From NCBI GenBank assembly GCA_032164245.1, contig JAVMKO010000004.1:29675626-29739625 (forward strand): a stretch of 64,000 nt of DNA. The letters are read 5' to 3'. A model generated the notes under the pieces. The model ran no database searches and was not told the origin of the DNA. It worked only from the letters and a program-made list of their open reading frames with translations. The position numbers were made by a program, and so were the translations under genes. Shown piece by piece: positions 12,314-24,172 of the stretch. This DNA comes from Sternotherus odoratus (Eukaryota; Chordata; Testudines; Kinosternidae). How positions within the stretch are numbered: position 1 is the stretch's first letter; the number at the start of each line of letters is the position of its first letter.

Positions 12314-12600
12314 AGTGCTATATCCAAATTTTCTTTGCTCTCACAAGTCCTTCATTGACTTAGAAAAAGGCAGCTGGCAGTGAGTCCACTATGCCAGACT
12401 AATGAATATGGTGGGAGGACTCCTACAAATGTCTGTGGCAGACAGAGAGCTAAGTACCACAAAGGTTTTATAGAAGACTTTTGCAACTTGGATTCAAACC
12501 AAGGTTGCTTCTGATGCTTAACAAGTTTTTGCATCAGAGTTGTCTGCTGCTGATGGCATTGGCCCAGTGTCAGCAAAGTAATTAAACATGTCTTTAAGTC

Positions 12601-12725
12601 CATCTCTGTTCAGCAAAGAATGTAAGCACTTGGTATAATATGTTTCAAATGAAGTCAATAAGACTTAAGCAGATGCTGAAAATTAAGCACACACTTAAGA
12701 GCTTTGTTGAACTGGGGCCCTTATT
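12601..12725. repeat. Old interspersed repeat (gaagtcaat / ttaagca motif family)
   Basis: It carries the motifs 'tgaagtcaataagacttaag' and 'aattaagcacacacttaag'. Similar diverged motifs occur near 6110-6160, 27165-27345 and 62925-63075. The family is recurrent in this window but I cannot classify it. Confidence 0.45.
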
Positions 12726-14861
12726 GGTTTTGAAAACACAATTGGATTAGCATCTATACATATCAATAGGAAGACAATTTCAAGTCTTCTGGAAAGAAGA
12801 ACTACAGTTGGCTAAGAAAAACATATAACTTTTATGGTTCTGGAGTCCTGAAGGAGCAAAAAAGTCAAAAGTGTGGAATAATGCTATATATCATTATTGC
12901 TTTGAGAGACAATAGCAGGGTACAAGGAAACTCAAACATTCATGGAGGAAAAAATGGGATTTTTCATATTAGAACCACAAGCCATTGCAATTGAGACCTA
13001 GATTTTCCCTAAAATACTCCGTTGGAAAGCTATTTGGAGCTCCAGAATCCTGAAAAAATCTCCATGCTGAATGCATTATCTCTACCTTGTATAACCTTGT
13101 AATACCCCAGGAATTGTTAGCAAGACTTAAATTTCCCCATTAGTTATATGTTTGATAATAGAAAAATATATGTGCTGGAAGTTAGAGGAAGCTCATTGTG
13201 TCTAATACAAGATGCTGCAGACCCCTTTATTTCTTAAAAACACAAATCTATGATGAGGCCTAGTATGACCGACTATGAAAGTGTCACTTACACATATTAA
13301 AACTACTTGGAAAAAGCTTAAAACCTGCATTAATAAATTTATCCCCAAAAAGATGTTTGAGATAATAGCGTACGTGAAAGTTGGACCTTTTTTTTATTTT
13401 CTTATCCCCTTTCCTGCAATAACTTGCTAAGCCTATTCTTTGTCACAGCTGGTAATATTTTCTTCTTAATGACACACTAAATCTTAAATATAATTACACA
13501 TTTAATTTCTTCATGGCTGCAACTTCTGCCTGTAGTAGAAGAGAGCTATAATGACCTCGTATACCAAATAAAGGCAAACTATATTCATTTTTTCCTATCT
13601 ACTTAGGTGATGCATAACTTCTAGCTCCTAGCTATTCCTTAATAGGATTTCCTATGGTATTCAATTTGTTATCTAAATGTATGCAAGCCAACAGTAATTT
13701 GATACAAATGAATGTAATTTTAATGACTACAAAAGTCCAACAAGAAACTGCATCTAAAATAGTACACAACACAAATGCAAATATTTTTTCTCTTATCTCT
13801 TTTCCCTGCATGCTTTTATTATAAAAAAACGTTTTGTAATAAGTAGCAATGGGCCTGGTACCAGAGTTTGGACCCATATGCCAATCTCTGTGATGGCCAG
13901 GGTGTCCAGATGCAGGATTGTGACCCAGATCAGTTGCTATATTGCAAAGCTAACTCCACTGAAAGATTTGTCAACCTTTTAGTCTACTTCATAACATTCC
14001 AAGATGAACTGATCTAATGGCTGCAAATGCCTAAAATACATTTGAGAATTATTCCCATGTGCTGCATGTACCCAAAAGAGTAGTAGTCTTTTTACCAAAA
14101 CCTTTTCAGACAACTGTCACCTCTGGCCCCTGTAGAGGGGTAGTAAGTATTAATGGGTTAAAGTCACTGAGATTAAAGCAACAGTTAAATTGTTCTCCAA
14201 AGAGAAATCAATCAGTTACATTTTGTTAAAGAGTCCTTGGCTTTTGCATGGACTCCCATACAGGAAAAGTTGCCTTTCCATTCTGGTTGTTTTTTCAGTA
14301 ATTCATTTACGTTCACTTGCTGGTAATTAGGTTTGAGAAAATGAGATGATTACAAAGTGGTGTTGTGCCCTTTCCTTATACATGAATGCCATTCAAAGAA
14401 TTTTTAATAATGTACCTATTTGTTTATTTAGATTGCTGTTTTAGTTTAAATGTTTAAATTTTTTAGCTCTAAATTAACTAATTCTGTGCCTTTTATAAGG
14501 AAATGGCATATGCCATGATGAGTCTTAAGAAGGTACCTGTGTAACTTACAGGTACAGAGAAATTTGCACAATTGGTTTGAGCACAGAAACAGTAATAAAA
14601 TTACTGAGTTATTTGAACTTGACACCTTACACGTGATAATTGGGCGAGTCACTTAACTACTCTGTAAAACCTATCTCAAAGGAAAGTGTGTTGGAAATGA
14701 AAAATGCTACTATATGTATAGTTTGCATATGAAATCTGCATACTCATAATAAAGCTTAGAAAATAACTCATTGCTGATATCATTACTTCTCTTTACTCAG
14801 CCTTTTACAGACCTACCAGTGTCAGATCACTGAGCCTAATCTGCTACAAGTGAAAGACTTA

Positions 14862-15158
14862 GGGCTTGTCTTCACTTGAGCCGGCAGGGATCGATCTTTT
14901 GGTGATCGATTTATCGCGTCTTAACGAGACGCGATAAATTGATCACCAGCGGCTCCCCATCGACTCCGGAAGTCCAGCTCCTGAAGAGACGCAAGCTGGA
15001 GTTGACGGGGGACCGCGCCGCCGACCACCGCCACCGACCGCCACCGCCATGAGGATGGGAGGTAAGTCGGCTGTAGAGACGTCGATTTCAGCTACGTTAT
15101 TAACGTAGCTGAAATTGCGTATCTACAGTCGATTTCCCCCCCTAGTGGAGACCAGCCC
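14862..15158. mobile_element. Harbinger-like MITE with multiple internal hairpins
   Basis: A 297-bp element has termini GGGCTTGTCTTCACT and AGTGGAGACCAGCCC, which are related inverted repeats, and a perfect TTA duplication at 14859-14861 and 15159-15161. Inside, 14901-14921 and 14927-14947 form a 21-bp stem with one mismatch and a 5-base loop. A second stem (arm TTTCAGCTACGTTA) lies near 15086-15114. It shares termini and internal layout with 20991-21282. Confidence 0.8.
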
Positions 15159-15323
15159 TTAGCTTTGCCAGTAGCCAGCAGATCAGCAAGTCTGATAATG
15201 TGCTGTGATGCTCTTGGCATTCTGGCTCACAGGTCCATCTTAGGCTTGCTATTCACAAATCCATGTCACTGTTCAATGGTGAGGCCCTCTGGAGAACACC
15301 AGCCCTTTGAGATCAGTATAGAA

Positions 15324-16023
15324 CAGTGGTTCCCAAACTTGGGTTTGTGAACCTTTGGGGGTTTGCGAAATGTTACAGGGGTTCTTGGGGGGGGATCCCT
15401 ATGACAGACAGACAGCTGTCCCTAGGGATCCCAAGCAGCATGGGGCCAGCAGCCTGGAGCCCCTGGACTTTTGAGAGCTAAGCAGATCAAAGCAAAAATA
15501 TCTATCACACTGAGGAGATTTAAACTTCAAGATTCCTTAGCAAAATATATCCACCTCCCTTTCCATTTCTTATGTTTTTAAAATTAAATACTGTAGGCAG
15601 CTATCGTTGTTTGTTTTTAAAATGATTGTGAAGAACAAGTTTAAGCTTTGTTGTAATGTGCGTTGTTTTCCTGGACTGCTGATTGTGTAGGAGGAACTCT
15701 TTGAATTGGCTTCTTAAATACCATCCTACTGTTTCACATCTGATACTCTTTGATGAAACATAGGAGCCTTGTTTTATAACAGGCTTATTCAAAGTAATAC
15801 AAGCTACGAAAGTGAGATCTTGGAAGAGTGTTATTTTCATAACGTAATAAAAATACTGTAATGATAAATAACAAATAATAATAGTGTGTAATAAGCAAGT
15901 CAAAAATGTATATTTCCAAGATAGCTGCTTTTATAATTTTTATTCCGGTAAAGGAGAAATTACCTCGAAATATTCATTTTTAGTGAAAGGGGTTCACAGG
16001 TTGTTAAAGTTTGGGAATCACTG
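15324..16023. mobile_element. hAT non-autonomous element
   Basis: The termini CAGTGGTTCCCAAACTT and AAGTTTGGGAATCACTG are inverted repeats. A perfect 8-bp duplication gtatagaa flanks the element (15316-15323 and 16024-16031), diagnostic of hAT. The 700-bp interior has an open frame of 100 codons on the minus strand (15601-15903) with no transposase motif I can recognise. Confidence 0.9.
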
Positions 16024-16406
16024 GTATAGAAGATTGTTCTGAACATAGAAGACAAGATGCAAGTGGCTAAGAAATTATAGCACTCAAGGTTGTGCAGCAA
16101 AGGTTTATACATAAAATATCTTCTTTTTAAGTCTCATTCATTTGAATATGGTGAGATTAAAAATTACTATGTTGGCAAAAAATCTGCATGTAAAATATGC
16201 AGTGTAAGGGTGCAGCCTCTGTGCAGTTTTATAGATTACACCCCATTGCATGCCGTCTGGTTTTAAACAGATGGTCTCTGAAACCAGAGATTAATCAGAT
16301 CAATTGGGACATAAATTTAGTGGTTGCCCCAAGGAGATGATGGTAAATTTAACACTATGAGAAGTCTGGCATAATAAAAAACGAATGAGAAATGTTTTCA
16401 TGTTAA

Positions 16407-16440
16407 GTGTGTCTGTGTGTGTGTGTGTGTGTGTGTATAT
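16407..16440. repeat. (TG)n/(TA)n microsatellite
   Basis: The TG tract is interrupted once by TCTG and passes into TATATA. Confidence 0.85.
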
Positions 16441-17139
16441 ACACATTTCTGCATCTTGTAGCTGCTTGGAAACGTTAAAAAATAAATAAATAAAAAGACA
16501 AACTGATCTTAGACCATGTGGCTTTAAGATTGTGGATGGCTGAACCTCGTATATTGTGTTTTCCAGACATAACTTGTGTATTTTAATGTTACGAAAAGCC
16601 AAAGAATGAAAGGATTTTTTAATGGACTAAATTCCACGTTAACAAGCCATCAGCATTGCACTATGAAAACAGCTGGTTTACAAACACTACTTTGCCATTC
16701 TAAACATTGTGAGTGGTTGTAACACTGTCAAATAAAGCTAGAAGCTCTTCATAATGGCTGTTTCTATGTTCCTGGAGAGAAATGGTATATATTTGATGAT
16801 AATATAAGGGCAATTTCATTTGAACATTTTTAGGATTGGTAATTGATTGCATCTGCTGGCATATAATAGAGACAAGTTAATAAGGATATTTTGTTGCTCA
16901 CCTGTCCATCAGGATCGAGTTCTTTATCCTTCAAGGTCATATCCAACTAAGTGGATTCCATAAGATCGGATCTGTGTGTTTTACAGACAACACTTTAAAG
17001 ATAAACTTAAAAAGAAAAGTTCTTTGAACCCTTAGATCATAAGTAGAATACATATTTAGACATAAAAGTGAATATGTAAAAATACATTATTCGCTTAACT
17101 GCACAGTATTTAAGTTTTTAATTTTATGCTTCCCCCTTC

Positions 17140-17335
17140 AGTTAACACATAGTGTTTAAGGCACAGGAGTAGGTCAACAGGCCTGGCTTCTAGTTCCCGT
17201 TCCTTCATCAATTTCCTTTGTGATTTTGGACAAGACAGTTATTCTCCCTCATTACTTCTCATTTTCCTTGTTTGAAACGCAGGACCTAACTTGCAGGAAA
17301 ATGGTGAGATTAAATTCCTTAGTGCTTGCAAAGTG
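17140..17335 (+). repeat. MIR-like SINE fragment
   Basis: The order of motifs follows the MIR/CORE-SINE pattern. It has a lead segment with 'cctggcttctagttcc', then 'tgattttggacaagacag', and a tail with 'aaaatggtgagattaaa' and 'agtgcttgcaaagtg'. It is strongly diverged. Assignment is from recalled family pattern; boundaries are approximate. Confidence 0.55.
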
Positions 17336-17631
17336 GTCTCAAGGGTGCCGTATTCACTGTAAACTATTGTAATTGTTACTCTTACAGCAGTGCATGGAAT
17401 GCAGTTCCCTGTGCTATTTTACCTGTCAGTGATGTCATTAATTGTTCTACTGTAGTTACAGCAGGCAAAAAGCTGTTAACTTTTATAACTATTTTGTGTA
17501 TATATAAAGAGAATTTTAAACCTCTTCCCCAGTCATAAAATTCCAACTTGGGCCCTATAATAATACATTTTATTTTGCAATAAAAGTGGCTTAACATGGT
17601 AGACTGCAATAAAAATGCTATAGCCGGGAAG

Positions 17632-17740
17632 TGGACTATAGCCCACGAAAGTGTATGCTGACATTAACTGGTTAGTCTCTAAGGTGCCACAACTATGCCT
17701 TATCTTATTTACGGATACAGACTAACACGGTTGCTAATCT
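17632..17740 (-). repeat. Interspersed repeat, 'cccacgaaagc' family, copy 1
   Basis: It contains 'tagcccacgaaagtgtatgc', 'ttagtctctaaggtgccaca' and 'acagactaacacgg' in this order. Related copies lie at 45226-45400 (opposite orientation) and 52055-52162. I recall this block as abundant in turtles and other sauropsids, possibly the end of a Penelope-like retroelement, but the class is not shown by this sequence. Confidence 0.6.
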
Positions 17741-17748
17741 TAAACCTA

Positions 17749-18040
17749 TAGTTAAAAGTGAAACTCTTTACTTAATCTACCTTCCTGTATTTCTCTATTC
17801 CAGCACATATGGTGAGGGGCCTGGTTGGCTTTGGCGATTTAATAGGAAGCCTGTCACCTTGTAACTGAAAAGTGAATCCACAAATTCTGTAGGATTCAGA
17901 CATGAAGCTGAATATTCATTCTCAACTCACCTGATCATGCCCAACATTCCACTGGCTTCTAAGCACAGGGTGCTCACCATATGTGCTGCAATAGATAAAT
18001 ACAGGAAGGTGGATTGAGTAAAGAGTTTCACTTTTAACTA
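17749..18040. mobile_element. MITE with 68-bp inverted arms
   Basis: The left arm 17749-17816 and right arm 17973-18040 are reverse complements over 68 bp with only a few mismatches, enclosing about 156 bases of unrelated sequence. The arms begin TAGTTAAAAGTGAAACTC. The junctions allow a TA target duplication, as in Tc1/mariner-type elements, but superfamily is inferred. No coding capacity. Confidence 0.75.
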
Positions 18041-18713
18041 ATGACTTTCCTGGTTATAACATTTTTAGAATGTCATTATGATAAGAAGCAGCATTGATAG
18101 AAAGATAAGGAAGAGAATAGGAATCTGAACACAGGATATAAAACCCAAAAGGAAGACTTCTAAGTATTAAAATACAGGATTACTTTTTAAAATAGTGTAT
18201 AACTCAATTACTAGGAGTCCCTAAACTATATGTGGTTTAACGAGTGTTAGATGCAGGCAAAAATTCTGGTACTGGTACTAGTCCTCATGGAAGAGGTTGA
18301 AATCACAGCCAGTGTCAGCCATTCTTTGGCAAACATTATTTCTCTAAAATGTTTTCCTCTTCTCCTTCCTGTGTCTAATATCGTAATAATTACAGTAGAT
18401 ACTAATAAAAGTATATTTGTATTTAACCACTACAATTTGTATTTGCCACTACTGTAGTTAAAGTTATGTCAGAAGTTTTATAATACATTTATGATGTTCA
18501 TTGTTTTCAGAAAATGTCTTCATTCTGGCTGAAATTCTTCAAGTTCAGTTACAAGCAAAAAGTGACTTTAAAAATATATTTTTTGTTGTATAGAAAGATT
18601 TGAGCAAGATCACATCAACTGTTTTTGCACTATTTGACACTGGGTAAAAAACAGTAAATTTTAAGATTTTTGTAAACTTGTGCATAACTCAAAACCAACT
18701 CAACATTGCAATA

Positions 18714-18966
18714 CAGTAAACCCTCAATTTAACGGACCTCGATTTAACGGACTTCGGATGCAACGGACAAAATTTCTGAGCAAGTCTGATGCATTCCTGA
18801 TCCATTTCTGGCGGGCTGGCTGCCGGCTCCCGGCTGCCGCCCGGGTCACAGCAGCGGGCGGACTGGCTGACTGCTCCCGGCTGCTGTCGGGGTCCCAGCC
18901 GCGGGCGGGCTGGTTGACGGCTCCCGGCTGCGGGTGGGCGGGCTGGCTGGCTGCCGGGTTTTACAG
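18714..18966. mobile_element. Tigger-like (TcMar) non-autonomous element, short copy
   Basis: The left terminus CAGTAAACCCTCAATTTAAC is followed by 'ggacttcggatgcaacgg', as in the copies at 32822 and 59800. It continues into a GC-rich array of GGCTGGCTGCCGGCTCCC units. The right side is truncated to 'gggttttacag' followed by TA. It probably lost its right-terminal unique part. Confidence 0.65.
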
Positions 18967-20159
18967 TAAACCTGTACTATAATGTATCTTATTTAAAATT
19001 CTTTACATAGATTTTTTTTCCCTCAAAAAGTATTTTCTTAAAAAAAATCTGATTTAAATAAAAAAAACCCCATTGTTTCAGGGTAGGAGCAGGGATATTA
19101 TTTGCTAATTTTACAAAGAAAAGCAGTTATTTTAAGAAATTACGAAAATAAGTAAAAATAGTCAAAGACTTATGTCTGTAAATACAATGATTTTCTATAT
19201 AGAATAGGGAAAGGAAATTTAGTTTTATGTAAGAAAAATTAAAACAGAAAAATGTAAAAAACCCAAAGTAAATAAAAGATAACAAACTACTTGTGACTAA
19301 CAGATGTGTCTTTTTGTGGCCTGAGCCATTTGTCCCTGGTCCTACAGTAAGACCTCCATGGCGAAAGGGGCATATGTCCATATGTTGTATCTGTTTTTCT
19401 CCTACATCTCTTTTTTCCTTTTTATATTGTCAGCTCTTTGAGCCTTGCAAGGAGCGTGTTTGTTTTCCTGAGATAGCATGAAGCCTGATCCTATTTGAGG
19501 CCTTTGGGTGCTACTGTAACACAAATAATTACCTAATTTGTCTTGTATAGATTAAACCAGGTCTGCTTCTGGTACTTAATTTGCCTTTGGGTATTCTGGA
19601 CTAAATTCACTCATGATGCAACTCCACTGAAATCCACAAGATGAAGTTGGCCCATTATTTCAAAGTTTTGGTTGGAATTATATTTTTATTGATATTCTGG
19701 AAAACTCTTATTAAAAGAGAAAACTAATTTTGATTCTAATGGAATTCTAGAAAATCTAGTTACCATACTAGACAATTTTTTAAAATTACAACTAAGCACA
19801 AACTGACAGCAAGCAATCAAACTTTTCCCTAAAAATAAAAAAATAGGGTGAAGTTTATTTTCTTTCTAAGAAATTGCTCCTCAGTCAACCTCCTGCTCTT
19901 CCCTACAAAGCTCAACTCTGTAGTATGACCTGAAGGTCAACACAGGATATTTGAGACCAAGTGGGTGGGAAGCAAATTCCAAAGCCAAGTGATACTGACA
20001 GGACATTCTCAATGGGCATCTTTTAAACTCTTTTACACTGGGGTAGGGGACTTCAGCATGAGCACCTCTCCTGCTTTTAACTGCAGTATTATCACATGGA
20101 GAGATGTAGTCATTCAAGGAGGCAGTTAGGGTTTAAATATGTTTAAATTGACACTTTAA
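18967..20159. other. Intronic sequence, no feature assigned
   Basis: AT-rich sequence with A/T runs around 19008-19060. The frame at 19881-20117 on the minus strand has no recognisable domain but abuts the LINE remnant to its right and may belong to it. Confidence 0.4.
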
Positions 20160-20470
20160 ATTCCATCCAGGAGCCCCAGGCAGACCTGCCAGTGCAGATC
20201 AGAGCGCACTAGTCTAATATACTCATGGGATACCTTTCTTAGCAAATGAACTGTTATCCACCAAGTTGGTATCTGAATGGAATTAAAATGCATCACTGAG
20301 TAGAAAGCATTGCAGTAGTCTAGTCTTGAAGAGGCAAAGGGATGAATGAAGGTAATAAGATTCCTGTATGACAATAAAACTTGCACCCTTCGAGACAGAA
20401 ACAATTGCAAAATGTCACCCTGCCTGTGGCTGAAAGCTGATTTTCCAAAAATAATTGTGAGTCTAACATT
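20160..20470 (-). mobile_element. LINE reverse-transcriptase remnant (L2/CR1 type)
   Basis: Minus-strand translation contains FASSRLDYCNAFYS followed by a stretch ending RSDLHWQ. This matches the 'SRLDYCN...LHWLP' signature near the C-terminus of L2/CR1-clade ORF2 proteins. The intervening residues are diverged and the frame ends soon after, so this is a dead fragment. Boundaries are approximate. Confidence 0.65.
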
Positions 20471-20906
20471 AACTTTTAATATCATTGTCTGCTGGAAGAA
20501 AGGCAAATACATGTTGGATTTTGTGTCCTTAATAAAAGAGCATTGATTGAATTGTGTGTCATGGCTCATATGTTTACCACTTAACATTTTTGAAACTCTG
20601 AAAGCAACTGATTGTAGCCTTGGGAATGTTAATTCCTATAAACATGTAAAAAGTGTCAACAACAAAAAAATTGACATAACCATAGTGAGTAAATTCTTTT
20701 CCCGAAGCTCCCATTAACCTCATTAGGGCCAGTATTTCACCAAAAGTGCTTTAATTTCTGGCTTTTTCAATGCTTCTGCTTCCAGACAGTTGATTTTTTT
20801 TCAGGGTCGATTAAAAATGACAGTATAATTTTGCTGTGTGTGCGTGTACACTCACCCATGTAATACAGGAGATGCTACATTGCTCAAGATCTCCTTTGAT
20901 ATGGAC

Positions 20907-21407
20907 CAATGGTTGTCAATTGTTTTTCATTTGTGGACCCCTAAAAAATTTCAAATGCAGGTGTGGACCCATTTGGCAGTCTTAGACATAGGCTATGTCT
21001 TCACTACCCGCCGGATCGGCGGGTAGCGATCGATCTTCTGGCGATCGATTTCTCGCGTCTTGTGAAGACATGAGAAATCGATTGCTCACGGCGCCCCCAT
21101 CGACTCCGGAACTCCAGCTTGCCGGGAGGTGCAAGCTGGAGTCGATGGGGGAGCGCGCCGCCACCCACCGCCGCCGTGGGGACGAGCGGTAAGTCGGCTG
21201 CAGATACGCAAACTTCAGCTACGTGATTCATGTAGCTGAAGTTGCGTATCTGCAGTCGATCCCCCCGTAGTGGGGACCAGCCTATAGTCTGCAGACCTCC
21301 AGGATAACAGGGTGAAAATCACTTTTCTTTGGTAACAACTTTTTGCAGACCCCTTACATAATCTGCTGATCCCTGGGATTCTGTTTACAATAGGTTGAAA
21401 ACCACTG
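20907..21407. mobile_element. hAT element interrupted by a Harbinger-like MITE
   Basis: The termini are CAATGGTTGTCAAT and the inverted GGTTGAAAACCACTG. The flanks atatggac (20899-20906) and atatagat (21408-21415) match at 6 of 8 positions, as expected of an aged hAT duplication. The interior 'gtggacccctaaaaaattt' and 'gcagacc' motifs continue on both sides of the nested insert at 20991-21282. Confidence 0.75.
20991..21282. mobile_element. Harbinger-like MITE nested in a hAT element
   Basis: It is homologous end to end with 14862-15158: terminus GGCTATGTCTTCACTAC, TCGATCG-rich hairpins, the central 'ccccatcgactccggaa', 'ctgcagatacgcaaacttcagctacg' type stems, and end GTAGTGGGGACCAGCC. The 3-bp target duplication is degraded (ata / tat). 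Confidence 0.75.
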
Positions 21408-23046
21408 ATATAGATGGTATCTCTTTCAAGCATGTTGCAGAGAGTGCTGTTATGCCATGCTTCATCCAATATCTGATTGGCTCACACCTCTGGCTATCAT
21501 GTGACTCTTTAAATCCAAATTCCTATGCTACCTTTTTTCTCCACCACCCTGCTGTGTATAAGAAAGATAGTCTGTTTTCTTAACACTATAAAAGACGTGG
21601 AAAATGTACTGAAGTTTGCTGAAAGGAATTTAGAAGGAAATCTTTTAGTCTTGGCATAACATACAGTTGTAAAAAGAATAGTTCTGATGATATCCATCTG
21701 CTGCGGTTTAAAATAGGTAGGGACCTGTGATGTAAATTGATCTCCTATGGAGTGATGGAAAGAAATGGTGGTTGAAATAAATGGATCAATGTGATTGGTA
21801 TTATTAAGCTGCACAAAAGCTGGCTTTGAGTATTGTAGGGCATTCTGGAGAATGGGCTTCACAGTCTTGCTTCTAGCAGGACAATGGGAGTACCTTGAAA
21901 ATGTTTAATGTAAGTCTGAGATATTCCAGCAAAACTTTTAGTAGTAGACCATTCTTATGCCTATTCTTCTGCATCACTGTGATCCCAATAATTTCTTCTT
22001 GTGCTTGAAAAAAATGTTACCAGTCAAAAACATACTAGTAGCTTTTTTTTATTTAGCCTTTCCCTTCAAATTGCATTTTCTGTTCTGCCTGCTGAAGTAT
22101 AGAATGGCAAGAATTACTCTTTCTTTAGGTCCCCAAAGCTTCATACATGACTATAACCCTGCTGCTATAGCATTGCTTTCTTCTCTCTCTGATGACAGCT
22201 TTATTAATTGGTAATTGACTTAACTGCAGGCTCACACATGTGCATCATTGTCTTTGTCTGTTGGCCAATCTGAATTCTGTGCTCTAATTAAAGACAAAGG
22301 GAGCACGGCTAAAAGCATTGCCTTGGGTTACTGGCAATAAACCTGTTGGACTTTAAATGTGAATATATGAGCAAAAGCAGCATAGGAGGGGAATGATGAT
22401 GGTTGCACCATTATCTTGGATATAGATACTTCACCTGAGTACTTCATCCCCTTTGGGTTTGTGGCCCAATGTTAAACATACCTGCAGCATTGTTTTCCTG
22501 GGAAACGTGTTAGGGCTGTCTAAAATGCCACATTTATACACTCTGTTAATAATTGTACTCTACCTGTGTGTTCAAGCTGTTTTAGTTGTGCTCATCTCAG
22601 TACGGATGTCTGATGGGGCCTTCTCCCTTTCAGATATTTTTATTGGGTGGTGTGCGTGAGAGAGAGTCAGCCAGCCACTGCACGTTCAAATAGGAGCCCA
22701 AACTCAAATGAGATTTCTCTCAAAAATGGAAGCAACAGCAAAAGAGATTGGTTGCCTACCTACGTTAGAGCCATCAGAGGTTCCTGGTGAAATGTTAGTA
22801 AACTATCCAATATAGGCACATACATAGAAAGAGGGATTCTATGACTGGCAAACTGGTTGTACTTAACTAGACTCTCTGTTCCTTTGCCTACTATTGTTCA
22901 TTCTAACAAGCAGGATTTTTACTCTCTTCCTTCAGGCTAAGTTTTTACCTTTGGCAACTGTTGCAATATTTTGCTCAGTCTGAGAAGCCTATAGGTCCTT
23001 TGTGCCGATTTTGTATTGTTTAGGGTGTATATGAATCCATGATGGT

Positions 23047-24022
23047 TAGGCTGACCATATGTCCCATTTTGAACTGGACAGTCCCGTTTTTTTAATGTTT
23101 TTTAACCGTCCTGTCTTTTTGTCCAAAATATCAATTTTGTCCCGTTTTTGGGGCAGGACTCATAAAATGTGGACTCATAAAACATGGAGTCATAAAACGT
23201 TGTCCCCCCCCTTCCGCCGCCGCCGGCTCGCTCGGCCCCCGGCTGCGGCTTCTGACAGCTCCGATCTGCCGCCTCCTCCAGCCCACCGCCCGCTGCCGCC
23301 GCCTCCTCTCTATTCCTCCTTCTCTCCATCCCTCCCTTCTCTCCATCCCCCTTCTCCATCCCTCCCTTCCTCCCTGCTCTCTCCCTCCGTCCACTGCCTC
23401 CTCTCGCTCCCTCCATCTCTTCTCTCTATCCCCTTCTCCATCCCTCCATCCCTCTCTTCCTTCTCTCTATCCCCCTTCTCCATCCCTCCCTTCCTCCCTT
23501 CTCTCTCTCCCTCCGTCCACTGCCTCCTCTTCCATCTCCCTTCTCTCCATCCCTCCTTCTCGCTGTCCCTTGCCTTCTCCATCCCTCTCTTCCTTCTCTC
23601 TATCCCCCTTCTCCATCCCTCCCTTCCTCCCTTCTCTCTCTCCCTCCGTCCACTGCCTCCTCTTCCATCTCCCTTCTCTCCATCCCTCCTTCTCGCTGTC
23701 CCTTGCCTCCTCCATCCCCCCTGCTCCCTACCCCCATCTCTTCTCTCATCCATCCATCCTCTCCCTTCTCACCTTCGTGCCTTCTCTCCCTCCATCCCCT
23801 CCATCATCTTCATCCCTCATCCCCCCTTCTCTCTCCCTCCATCCTCTTCCTCCCCCCATCCCTGTTCTGCTTATTCCTCCATCCATCCCCCCCGACCCCC
23901 CTTTGCCTCCCCCCCACCCGGCGCTGGGGGGCCCAGGTGGGGCTATGGCCCCTCCCCACACCCTGTCCCGTTTTTGCCATCCCAATGTCCCGTTTTTGTC
24001 TAAAGGAAATATGGTCAGCCTA
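23047..24022. mobile_element. hAT-like element with polypyrimidine interior
   Basis: The termini TAGGCTGACCATAT and ATATGGTCAGCCTA are perfect inverted repeats over 14 bp. A perfect 8-bp duplication atgatggt flanks the element (23039-23046 and 24023-24030). Subterminal sequence repeats GTCCCGTTTTT motifs near both ends. The interior 23205-23890 is almost purely C/T on the + strand. The 314-codon frame at 23059-24003 is a low-complexity artefact. The element ends 150 bp before an ANK2 exon. Confidence 0.85.
23205..23890 (+). repeat. Polypyrimidine minisatellite, 133-bp period in part
   Basis: CT-rich units built from CCATCCCTCC and TTCTCTCTATCCCCC. Within it, about 133 bp is repeated in tandem almost identically (landmarks at 23461 and 23594, and at 23561 and 23694). 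Purines are rare on the + strand across roughly 650 bases. Confidence 0.85.
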
Positions 24023-24172
24023 ATGATGGTAAAATGTATTGACAGTTTTCTTTGCACCATACTGTTACAGCTGCAGCATACAATGTGGATACCTTTGATT
24101 GTATCAGTGTTGTATTCTCTTTAAAGCAGTAATTTAAGTTTTGTTTGTTTTTTTTCCCTCCTTTTTTCACAG

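Larger units (their letters stand above)
5616..24172 (+). other. ANK2: ANK2 intron (about 18.6 kb)
   Basis: The interval lies between the GTAAGT donor at 5616 and the pyrimidine-rich acceptor ending ttttttcacAG at 24172. It holds most of the DNA transposons and the first solo LTR, listed separately. Stretches 7399-9881, 10444-11465, 12726-14858, 16032-17139, 18041-18713 and 21416-23038 show no gene and no repeat that I can classify with confidence. Confidence 0.6.

Noticed and set aside
20995..21231. Several overlapping 60-75-codon frames on both strands
   Set aside because: They fall in the hairpin-rich Harbinger-like MITE; no coding signal.
23059..24003. 314-codon + strand frame, the longest in the window
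   Set aside because: It spans a hAT-like element and its polypyrimidine tract; Ser/Pro/Leu low complexity and opposite-strand frames are also open.
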